Positions 54,560-64,000 of a stretch of 64,000 bases of DNA are shown here, one piece after another. How positions within the stretch are numbered: position 1 is the stretch's first letter; the number at the start of each line of letters is the position of its first letter. The notes under the pieces were generated by a model that was not told the DNA's origin, made no database searches, and saw only the letters and a list, made by a program, of their open reading frames with translations. The translations under genes and the position numbers were made by a program. Source of the DNA: Toxorhynchites rutilus septentrionalis (Eukaryota; Arthropoda; Insecta; Diptera; Culicidae); assembly GCF_029784135.1 (NCBI RefSeq), contig NC_073746.1, positions 75,693,542 to 75,757,541 on the forward strand, written 5' to 3'.

Positions 54560-54930
54560 TGCACAAAATAAGAAGCAATGAAATATGCCTTGGCCAGTTG
54601 CTGCTCTGCTCTCGTGCGGAACGGACGCGCAAAATTGTTTGCTTTACCAATCGATCAAACCAACGCTGTGCTGTGCGAATCGTTACAGTATCGGGTCCAT
54701 AAACTACACGAATTTTTTCGGCCGCCTTCGTTGCAGTTTTACCTCGCAGGTAGTAAAAACGTAAAATATGACGAATTTTTCGTTTGGTGGACTCCATCTT
54801 TGAAGCGCTATAACTTGAGACTGAAAAGGACAATCACAACACTGTCAAAACGACACTTGTAGCACAGATTGTCATCTTTAAATAGCCGTATGGTATGACC
54901 CGATGCGATAAGTACAACACAAGATATGTT
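54560..54930 (-). pseudogene. Mariner N-terminal fragment
   Basis: The minus strand reads MESTKRKIRHILRFYYLRGK, then TATKAAEKIRVVYGPDTVTI and RTAQRWFDR, clearly related to the intact transposase at 25161-26186 but diverged. It breaks down after about 70 codons (RLVKQTILRVRSAREQ). Confidence 0.75.
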
Positions 54931-54954
54931 TAAGTGTTGCCATATATTGACAAC

Positions 54955-55560
54955 ATACGACAATATACGATTTCTTTTTCCCCAACTCAATAATATGTCC
55001 AAACCATTACCAGAGCGGCACTCTGGAACCGCGGGATGTTTATGTGGGACGGGGAGATACTGGCCAACGTTGGCGCTCACAGCCGATCATTTTGGACATT
55101 GTGCGGCTGTTGCAAGACTAAGAGTTTCTCATCAAAAAACACGAACTCCTGACCTGAGTGCCGCGAAAATATCAGTTTGATTTGTCCAACCTCTTCTTTG
55201 TTGTAGCCTTCGTTACCCTGTCAACCTTGCGTTTCTTGTACAGCTTGTATCCCAGGTTCTTCGTCATGATGGTGTGGGCAGTTTTCCGTATCGTCGTCCG
55301 TATCGAGCAGTTCATTTTTCGACGAACCCGCTCCCTCACCACCTTGATGGCTGCTGGCGTCCGGATTTCACACGGTCCTTGGCAGAGCCCGTCTCCCGGT
55401 ACCAACGGACGGTTGTATAGATGAAATTCCGCTTCACAAATAACCAATGACAGCAAGTCGACACCTTGCGCGTCGGTTGGTCATATATGAGACTAAAGCT
55501 GACCCCAATACCAATACACAGAATGCACATGGTGCGCACCTACACAACAATGAAAAGTTG
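54955..55560 (-). pseudogene. Tc1/mariner-type transposase fragment
   Basis: The minus strand reads RTPAAIKVVRERVRRKMNCS, then IRTTIRKTAHTIMTKNLGYK and LYKKRKVDRVTKATTKKRLD (DNA-binding region). After frameshifts come FLMRNS (a degraded FSDEK first-Asp motif) and fragments including HKHPAVPECRSGNG. It is a different lineage from the mariner next to it. The catalytic C-terminus is absent. Confidence 0.65.
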
Positions 55561-55569
55561 TACACCCAG

Positions 55570-56205
55570 ATTTTTTACGCGGTTTGTGTGCGGTTTTTTA
55601 CGAGTTTTTTTTACGCAGATTTTCCAATTAACGCGGTTTTTTACGCGGATTTTCCAAATCACGCGGATTTTACAATTAACGCAGTTTTTTTTTACACGGT
55701 ACGCTTAAGGAAATTAGTTCCGCACCTTATCACGATTCTTACGTGGATTTTAGGTGTTGGGTAACGGGTAGCTCACCGGGCGGTACAACGGGACGGGGTT
55801 TTTATGGGCAGCGATTCGTGAATGGATTTTTCTGTCTACTTAGTTCTGAACGGTCCAACAGTGTTACTGCACGTGCATCGGCAGTAAAGTGTACAAATCA
55901 CAAGGGAATCTTCTAGCAACAGCAGATGACCTCATTCGTGAAAAAAAACCGAACTATAGCTACCAGTAACCAACGAAATTGCAGGAAAAAATACGGGTTT
56001 TCGGAAGCGAGCAACACTCATCTTTTTACTTCCGTTCTAGGTAAGGATAGTCCCATTTCATATCTATCATTAGGTGACATGGTGACATCTGCATGTCTTT
56101 TTATGCGGATTTTCCAATAAACGCGTTTTTTTACGCGGATTTTTTTACACGGTTTTTTTTACGAGGTACGAATCCCCCGCGTAAAAAACCGCATTGAACA
56201 CCGTG
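55570..56205. repeat. TTTTTTACGCGG repeat clusters
   Basis: Plus-strand clusters at 55570-55705 and 56095-56170 repeat TTTTTACGCGGATTTTCCAA with variations at least seven times. A complementary run CCGCGTAAAAAACCGC follows at 56177-56192. This looks like subterminal repeats of a non-autonomous DNA element. About 390 bp of unique sequence separates the clusters. Confidence 0.6.
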
Positions 56206-56209
56206 TGCA

Positions 56210-58760
56210 GTATGTTTGACGGATTCAGCGGTTGGTTATTCAACAGAGTGGTCATTCTGTTCGATTTTCAGTTATCCCGAACGCTTCTTCGCCGGAGGTT
56301 CAGTTCTTTTTTTCTAAACTGGTTTAATTTGCCATATGATTTTAGTTCTGATGTTAGTTTTAGTATATGATGATTTTTCTATGTTATAACTCTATGTAGT
56401 GTACCATTCATGTTCAGACTTAAGTTAAATCATTGGGGCCCTTACAGACTGTTGATAAATTGACAATAAACAATTGAAAGATGGGAACACATGATTTCTT
56501 TCTTTTGGATCTTTTATAGAGAGGAGTATTTTTAATGAATTACGCTCTCGTTTTAATTCAACGGAAAAATGTCCTGTTGTACTATGCGATTAATTTAAAA
56601 CCCCATGCCTCAAACCATGGTTGTATTTTTTTCCAGAAATCAGTTGGTTGCCTTTCAAACATTCATTCAAGGTAGCATTTGTAAAAGAAACACTCCTGTT
56701 GAGATAGATGAAACATATTGTTTGATTAGTGGACAATGATCGAAGGTATTATAATTAATGAACAAAAAAATCGTGCTAGTTGCAAATCGTTGGGTGCAAA
56801 TATTTTCAGAAATGTAAAAAAAATGTAAAAATGTGTAAAGTATTCATGGAGTTTATTAATTATATTTTGCATTTGCCTGGTAGTGTCGGATCAGTTGAAA
56901 GTATTTTTATATGATGCTCATTATGTGGACAACGGAATACTCGCGAATCAATTATTGTGAAGCACTTCGATCTGAAATGTGATAAATTTTATGATAGAAT
57001 TTCCAAAAATCCTAATCTACTTCGCAAAGGCTGTCCATCATATGAATACAAACGAATAAAAATCGTTGTAGAGAACAATGCGGGTAAATCTGAAAATATT
57101 CGGCTTTATTCTCGGTTTTATTCACTTGTTCATAAAATTCTTCAAAACATGGCACTTTGTTTATTTTTTTTATGTGACGCTCGTCACTTTCGAAATAGAA
57201 TATTGCATTCACTAAATAGTTGTCACGGATCACAACATTTTCAGTGCCTGGGTTCTTTTCTGGAATGACTATGAGTAGATAATCTAGATTGCAGGTTGCA
57301 ACCATACCACGAAAATCATTCATTTGATTCAATCAGTGCCACAAATTATCAAAATCTGTTCACGAATGAAGACATTAGCTTTTTCCCAGTGTCGGATGAA
57401 TTTTTTTCTGTTGAAACTCAACGCCATATCTGTCATAATGAGTATAACACAAGAGTCGAGACACGTGAACTTTGTCTGGTATATTGAACGAATAGAGCAT
57501 GAACGAATTTCGGAAAGCCTGCATTCAGGCACTTCCATTACTGTCAATAATTTCAGGTGATTATCACGAACGTTAAGTTGATCCTCATCGCTTGCAGTGA
57601 ATTTCTATTGAAAACGTGTTTGATTTCCATATTTAGAAACAAAGGAATCCGGAGAAGGCAACATTAGCTTTCGTTGAACGTTGACCGTTGTGCGGTGTTG
57701 AGCGGGTGAGCGACATCTAGCGTTGAACGGCGTTGAGCGTTCCGTTTCCGTTTCCGTTTCTTTTTCTTTTTTATACTGTATTATAATGACTTTCAACACC
57801 TTTTTGGCTGGCTTGTCACTTCCATTTTTGGAAGAATGTCGGGAGTGAGAACTGAACTCGCGATCTTTACCGTGAAGGGTACGGTCCGTTCCCGTTTCCG
57901 TTTCCACTTTATATGATCTTTTACTATCGCCATTTCGCTCTAACACGATCTTATTTTCTAACACTTTCTTTATCTAACTCCATTTCACTAACTCCATTTT
58001 CGGTCTCCTAGGGCGGTTTTCAATGCACCGGAAGCCACCGGAATACGATATTCGACTTCCGCTGTTTAAGCCCTTCCATCCAATACCCATATCGTAGGGA
58101 TTTTATATGATTGCTAGTCATTTATAGCCAGTATCATTAAACAGGAAATCAAAACAAGATTATGTTCGTTTTTCGCTCGCCCATATAATTGGAGTGTACG
58201 CTATTTCTAGCCAATCGGGAGTAGATTCATAAAATATAGCTAGAGTTATACCATACATTTCATTGCCAATGTCGCCAAAAACAAGAATTTTGTATAATAA
58301 ATGGCTATCCTTTACCATTAATCGATTTCACTCTCAATTAGTTGACGTTGAATTTTATGCTTTGATTTTCACTAACACGCAATGATATTCAATTTCGACG
58401 TTACGAATATCATGGCGAAAATGAATATTCAAATGAAAAATGAACTTTATGGCAAGCTGATGTTGATGTTCATTGCACTGGTGTTCATTGATAGTGTTGT
58501 TCCATATTTATCGATTCCCGCTTGAGCAGTAGGTTGTCAATACAAGGCAGGCTGAAATTCGCCGTATTTGAACGCCGTGAACGTGAATATTTTCGACACT
58601 GAATTCAATGTTTGCATAGCCGCCATTATGCTCACTCCAAAAACTTTTCGACCAAGCCCCCTCAGGGGGCTCTCGACGGCCTGTTTAAATGCATCGAAAA
58701 AACCACGTGTGAAGGTCAACCAAACTGCTAACCTATTTTTCCCTTTTCGCGTGGAAAATC
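56210..58760. other. AT-rich stretch with unassigned minus-strand ORFs
   Basis: Two minus-strand frames abut at 57332 (57547-57329 and 57332-57012) and could be one reading frame split by a frameshift. They read KKFIRHWEKANVFIREQILI and then FYFESDERHIKKINKVPCFE. I do not recognise them. A third frame (57964-57605) is low complexity, from TTTCCG repeats (57740-57765 and 57890-57910). No gene is called. Confidence 0.3.
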
Positions 58761-58990
58761 TGCTACTTTGAACAGCGCGCCGAAAACAAATTCACCATAA
58801 TTTCATCCCGAGGTGGTGCGGTCGGATCTCTCATGGCCTTATGGGTGAGAATTCGGAGCGCCGGAGAGGACGGAGACCTGTTGAGAGTTGTGCTCCCGTC
58901 CCAGACGCGCAGACTCACCCCGGACCGTCTGTTGATTCTGGCGGCCAGGTCCAACGGTCCGGAGATCGGTGGCGACCTCAGTTTCTTTAG
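58760..58990 (+). other. GC-rich island, possibly coding
   Basis: The stretch is strikingly GC-rich and CpG-containing amid AT-rich DNA. On the plus strand one frame stays open from about 58715 to a TGA near 59001 and reads SSRGGAVGSLMALWVRIRSA, then GEDGDLLRVVLPSQTRRLTP and DRLLILAARSNG. A minus frame of 63 codons overlaps it. No family is recognised. A transposon fragment or a promoter-proximal exon are both possible. Confidence 0.25.
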
Positions 58991-59099
58991 AATTTTTGTA
59001 TGAAGCGCATCATCACTTTACGTTTGCCGTAATTTCACTCCATAGAGCACACATATGCATTAAATATTCAAGGAATTCCATTTTGTGGCGGGGGACGTC

Positions 59100-60120
59100 A
59101 AACCGGGAACAGCAAAATGAAGCAGCCACGGGCTGAATGTCTGCGATTCCATAGCAGAGGGTCAGCCTAGTCCAGAGTGGTGGTGGATCCATTAGTGTTG
59201 AGCTTTGCTCTGCAATTTGTTAAATCCAGGGAAGACCAACTGACACGGCGAACGGCGGTGCGAGGTTCAGTGATTCCTGTGTGAGCTACTTTTTTTTAAT
59301 CAGAATTTTGTATGCGGATTGTGATTGATTAACCAACACAAGCATCCAGCAGCGGGCGGAAAAACGAATAATCAACAGGAACAGGAAGGTGCTCGGGAGA
59401 AGCAATTTTCTCCCCAGGAAAAAGTGGATTTAATCGATTAACGCACATCGGATCAAATTGAATTGTTGCTTGCTTCTGTGGTCCGTGAGTATTGGAAGTG
59501 AAATTTGGTTGAAAAATTTTTGTTTCGCAAAAGTAGAAAGTGAAGCAGACCTAGCAATTAGCGCGTGCGATTCTTGGAAGCCTGAAAGCCAGTGTGTGTG
59601 TGTGTGTTGATTTTCCGGTAGATTTTGTTTTCGATTTCACCGAATCAATTTGGATAATCCGAATCAATTTGAATGATCAAAATTCAATGACGTGTGAAGA
59701 CTTACCAAATATTATGAAAAGTCAGTGATGAAAAGTGTGGAGAAAAATGACCAATAAGCAGTGATCAGATGAATACTTTTCAAACGATTATCAGTTATCG
59801 AATCTGAACAAACAACATGACCGGGATTAAGAAGCCGTTCTGAGCCGAACACCCTTCTACAAAAAAAGGATACCGCAGGTTGTTATAACTATACTTATTC
59901 TTCCCTTTATTAGTCGAGAAAAAAAATCTCCCAAATTAAACAGCCCATTACACAACGTCGCAATTTGAATCGGCCCATAATTTTCATTCACTTCCCGTGG
60001 GTGCCCAGCGATCCAAAAACGGCCAAACGGAAATATTGTAATCGAGCAGCTGTAACTGTCGCATCTGCTAGAAAATATGAGCAAGTTGGAAGGAAAAAAA
60101 AACCTTTGGGAAATCTACGA
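59100..60120 (+). promoter_or_regulatory. Leader-like region with a short upstream ORF
   Basis: Moderate GC, a (TG)n run near 59595, GTGAGT at 59484 and GCAG/GTTGTT near 59879 resemble an untranslated leader with splice sites. ATG at 59818 in an AACAACATGA context opens only eight codons (MTGIKKPF). A gene extending right, out of the window, is possible. This is inference. Confidence 0.2.
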
Positions 60121-60124
60121 TAGT

Positions 60125-61365
60125 TCCGAGGCAGAAGACATCAGCGTGAGGATAAAACAAAAGAAAGAAAACACAGTATGAAGCTGCCCGGAGCATTTTT
60201 GCACGAGAAAAGTGGGTGGATTTTTGTGGGAAATGAGAACAAACTAACGAACGAGAACGGGAGAGCGATAAGGACAAGTGCGTGTAGTGTGGGAGATTGG
60301 AGATTTTTCCGAGAGAAAAAGAGTATGAGGTGGCAAGTTGCTGGAAACTCAGGGCGAGGAGGACTGCGCTCGAGAAGAACATTCCTAGCCCGTACCTGTA
60401 GCTTCGCCAGTGCAAGCTTAAACAGTTCTCCAGCAGAAAGGAGAAAAGTCTTGAAAGCGTTGGGACGGAGTCATGTTTGCAGCGAGAGTTTCTCGTAGTT
60501 CAATGGGTTTACATGATCAATTATGTTCAATTATTTCGCCCAGGTGGATGTAACTCTCGAGGAAACTCGGATTGTGGATGGCAAAAGGATGGTGGTCGAG
60601 ATTTTTGTTCAGGATTTTTTTCAGCGATAGAATATTCTTTAATTAGGGTGTTTTCTCGGTAGTAATAATTCATGAGGATGTGGACAATTACTCTGAGTCA
60701 AATAAGATGATGAATGATGCGTTGTACAGACGTGTATTAAAGAGGCTTTCATTTTATGATTGTGATTTGAATTATCATGTTTTTAGTGTGCAAAAATATA
60801 TTTTTGTGATCCTGGAGAATGTATCACATGGCATTACATAATGTTCAATGTTAACAATTGATTTAAAGCACACCTACTACTACCAATTGTTTATTGGAGT
60901 GTCGAATTTGTACTTAATTTATTCAAAGAATTATAGAGAAGTGCTATACTTTTGTCAGGGTTGACATTTCAAGATGAACAAATAACGGGTCCAAATGTAT
61001 CGGAAAGATGATGAATTAGGTTCGTGACAAAGGATGACAATGCTAAACTGGAACTTGTCAAAAGCTGGGTTGATTTGGGTCGATTGATAATCTATACATA
61101 CATACAGAAGACATCCCTCCCTGCTGTTCTCCCTTGTCGCAAGGAATTTTCACAATAAATGTGCTCTGAAGTGTTGAAAATGTATACGGATTTATTTTTC
61201 AGGAGTAGTGTTTGTTTTTTCTTACAATATGGACTCTTATTTCCGAATTATCCACATTTGAAAACATTTGCAAAACATTAGTGACCTCAACAACGACATT
61301 TTCATTTACATTTACTTTAAGAGCAGTCATCTAGTTGCATCATTGTCCTTTTTTTTAATTTATAA
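60125..61365. other. No gene seen
   Basis: A 106-codon frame (60178-60498) has no motif. The remainder is AT-rich. Confidence 0.3.
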
Positions 61366-61370
61366 AAAAT

Positions 61371-61465
61371 ACGAGGGTCGTTCAAAAAATAAGTTTCAGT
61401 GCCTCAGAAATCGCGGAAAAATAAAGTTAGGACAAAAAACAAAGAACGTATTTTTACAGACTCGA
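61371..61465 (+). repeat. Solo mariner end
   Basis: TACGAGGGTCGTTCAAAAAA followed by TAAGTTTC is typical of a mariner terminal repeat and its adjacent bases. No transposase or opposite end follows. Confidence 0.45.
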
Positions 61466-61664
61466 TGACATGTTTTCTTCAGGAAGTCGAGGGGAAATAA
61501 GAAGATTGTGTCCATGTTAATGGTTTTACCATTTCCTTAATTCTATTCTTATTTCTATTATGTACAATCGACATAGAAACAGAGGAACACTTTACAACAT
61601 CAAGATTTTTGAGAGGAGTTCATATATCAATAGGATCTAAAACTTTGTCGAATACACTATAATA

Positions 61665-63155
61665 CAATTCCAAATGAAATCGAACTAAAAATGCAGATTC
61701 TAAAAACTTGTATTTTTGATTCGAACGATAATTTGTATTCTGTTTGGGTTGGGAATATGAGTTTTCCACACCATTTGGAAAAAAATGACTCAAGTGTAAC
61801 TTTTGAAAAGGGCATATCGATTTTATTAAGAGAAATCTTTGATAAATTATATCTCTAAAACTATAAGTCGTACCGAAATAGTGTCTTAGGAAAAGTTATA
61901 GAGTATTGATGTTCAACCTTGAAAAAAATATATACTGAGAAAAAAATTAGTACTCTTTCTTTTATTTACAAAAAAAACTTTAACTTGCAATATCTAAATC
62001 CATATTTTTATTTTTTTCATTATTTTTTTTCATATAAAATATAAGTCATGTAGAAAATTTTAAAAATCAGTCCAAGATGGTAAAACTATTTTAGACGAAC
62101 TTTGTGAAACATCGAATTTTTATGAATTTTCGAAACTTTGAATTTTTTTATGTTAACAATAATTTTTAGGCACAAATTATGAATCTCAATATGATTCAAA
62201 AATAAAAAAAAACTCTTCATCAATCTCCTTCTAAATGCAGCTATAAATTGCAGATATTTGGAAAAACATTCCTAATTTATTGTCTTTTTCTATTTAATTT
62301 TTTTTTATTTATATATGTATTTTTATTTTTTTTCATATTAAATAGAAGTCATGTAGAAAATTTAAAAAAATGAGTCCAAGTTGGTAAAACTATTTTTTAC
62401 GAACTTTGTGGAACATCGATTTTTTATGAGTTTTTGAAGCTTGGATTATCGCTACGTTTTGTTTCAACCCACATGTTTTCTAATGTTTTTCAACGTAACT
62501 CCTAAACATATATGTTTACCACAATCATGTATTTGGAAAAGTTGTTGAAAATTATAAACAAATTCATAAAATTTCATGAACATGGTGGTATAACACGACA
62601 AACATATTAAAAGAACCCATTTACTATAAAAAAGGACAATAAATTAGAATTTTTTTTAATATCTCGAGAATGGCTGCATTTAGAAGGAGATTAAGGAAGA
62701 GCTTTTTTGTTAAAAATCACATGAGAATTCTTAATTTGTGGCTAAAAATGATTGTTAACATACAAAAATTCCAAGATTCGAAAATTCATAAAAATTCGAA
62801 GTTTCACAAAGTTTGTTGAACATAGTTTTACCATCTTGGACTCATTTTGTAAATTTTCTACATGACTTCTATTTTATATGAAAAAATAATAATAAAAACA
62901 ATAATTTATAAAATATTTAAAAATATGTATTTTAGATATTGAAGTCTTTTTTGTAAATAAAAAAAAGAGTACTATTTTTTTCTCAGTGTATATTTTTTCA
63001 CTTTTCCACATCAATACTCTATAACTCTTTATAAGACACTATTTCGGTTCGACTCATAGTTTTTGAGATATAAATTATCGAAGATTGCTCTTACTTACCT
63101 TCGTTCGAATCAAAAATACTCATGTTTTGTTATTCGTCGATTTCATTTGGAATTG
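61665..63155. mobile_element. Long AT-rich foldback element, 1.5 kb
   Basis: The ends are CAATTCCAAATGAAATCGA on the plus strand at the left and the same on the minus strand at the right. The arms are inverted relatives over about 600 bp. Marker blocks are GTCATGTAGAAAATTT at 62047 against its complement near 62852, TTCTAAATGCAGC at 62228 against GCTGCATTTAGAA near 62672, and TTTGATTCGAACG at 61717 against its complement near 63103. No open frame of note. A split relative lies at 37140-39116. Confidence 0.8.
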
Positions 63156-63726
63156 CTCTATATCGCTATCTTGTCCTTAAACAAATTTAGGATTAGTTGT
63201 ATTTTTTTTTAATATTTCAAGTATGCAAAGTTGCTTGAAATACTCATTTGTTCACACACACACAACGTTTCGTTGCTATCTGAGATGGTGCTGCCAACTC
63301 CTAAGACTAGTTGGCATGGAATTCGTCTTTATACTTGAGTGAAACATGAATAAAAATATCAATTATTAATTCCTGTATTTTATTATTTGTGAACCATCCA
63401 AATACGAATTCTATAATTTAGTCCTGAGATGTCAGGACTAAGTTGGAATTAATAAATGATATCAGCGAACTACGCCTTGTAATAGATGAAGAGAAAATTC
63501 TGAAGCAAATATAGTCTATGATAGATTTGACACAGATAATGAGGAACAGAACATTGAGAGCACACGTAGGGGACGAAATCTTTCTCACGTTCTGATACTA
63601 ATGTGAAGAGGAGAAATTTCAATTGATTGTCAAGAAAACTGATTGTCGAGATATTGAAACCGATGATTGGCAAAAATTTCAATAAGATGGTGGACCTTGA
63701 AAATATCCGCTTCATATTTTTTTCAG

Positions 63727-63891
63727 AGAAACGACCAATTTTATATGAACCTGGTGCATACCAAACAAGAAATTCAACCGTTCCATATCTATGGAATAAG
63801 AAATGGGGTCCTGCATTTTTCTGACGAACAAAAAAGGGAAATCTTTTTTCCGGAAATTATGCGATTTATTCGTTTTGAAGGAAGAGACTAG
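63727..63891 (+). other. Candidate terminal exon
   Basis: The acceptor TTCATATTTTTTTCAG (to 63726) is followed by 54 open codons (RNDQFYMNLVHTKQEIQPFH, IYGIRNGVLHFSDEQKREIF, MRFIRFEGRD) and TAG. Codon-like composition and lack of repeats make it worth noting. No family is recognised and upstream exons are not seen. Confidence 0.25.
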
Positions 63892-64000
63892 CGAACCCAG
63901 CATTTGCGGATTGACAAATTTGCTTTCATATCGAAGGTGTGGCACAAAAAATAGCCAATATTACTACAAACTAGTTGGAAATGTTATTGTATCTTCTTCT

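Noticed and set aside
57012..57547. HECT-like or other conserved domain on the minus strand
   Set aside because: A faint resemblance was considered, but no catalytic or diagnostic residues could be aligned, so no function is assigned.
57605..57964. 119-codon charged ORF (minus)
   Set aside because: Composition is dominated by TTTCCG/GAAACG simple repeats; no motif.

Overview
This is nuclear DNA of a repeat-rich insect, most likely a mosquito and probably a culicine. The evidence is two spliced housekeeping genes with short GT-AG introns, set among tRNA-derived SINEs, R1- and RTE-clade LINEs, Harbinger elements, DD34D mariners and DD37E Tc1/mariner elements. The species cannot be named from the sequence alone. 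No bacterial operon, CRISPR array, rRNA gene or functional tRNA gene was seen; every tRNA-like stretch belongs to a SINE.

Genes. (1) Cytosolic leucyl-tRNA synthetase lies on the minus strand from 24168 to 5904 in four coding exons: 24168-24166, 24086-22099, 7518-6173 and 6112-5904. Together they give 1181 codons plus a stop. The third intron is 14,580 nt and is filled with transposons. (2) Dim1/TXNL4A (U5 snRNP 15 kDa protein) lies on the plus strand in two exons, 30581-30658 and 30731-31081, giving 142 aa. Nothing else is recognised as a host gene. Weak candidates are possible exons near 1-120, 45156-45293 and 63727-63891, an orphan ORF at 49386-49700, and a leader-like stretch at 59100-60120.

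Layout. 1-5733: broken mariner, SINE fragment, and a degraded CAG-ended hAT-like element holding a tandem array. 5904-24168: LeuRS, whose large intron holds a hAT-like remnant, a Harbinger element (TAA target duplication), three tRNA SINEs, two DD37E elements with TA duplications, a 5'-truncated LINE and an R1 fragment. 24.6-30.5 kb: a complete mariner with an open 341-aa transposase, then a Harbinger copy split by another TTA-flanked element, then GC-rich foldback repeats. 30.6-31.1 kb: Dim1. 31-39 kb: a SINE, an orphan histone-type stem-loop, a tandem repeat, a MITE with a 9-bp duplication, a perfect hairpin, a second Harbinger copy split by a SINE, and an AT-rich foldback split by a LINE-like fragment. 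39-52 kb: mostly AT-rich, with a hAT MITE (8-bp duplication), an RTE 3' end and a 402-bp MITE. 52.8-56.2 kb: a mosaic of RTE, mariner and Tc1-like pieces. 56-64 kb: AT-rich, with one GC-rich island and a 1.5-kb foldback.

The genes do not form a pathway: LeuRS works in translation and Dim1 in splicing. The most informative structure is the layering of insertions, where target duplications and uninterrupted paralogous copies let the order of events be read. I found no convincing novel functional system.
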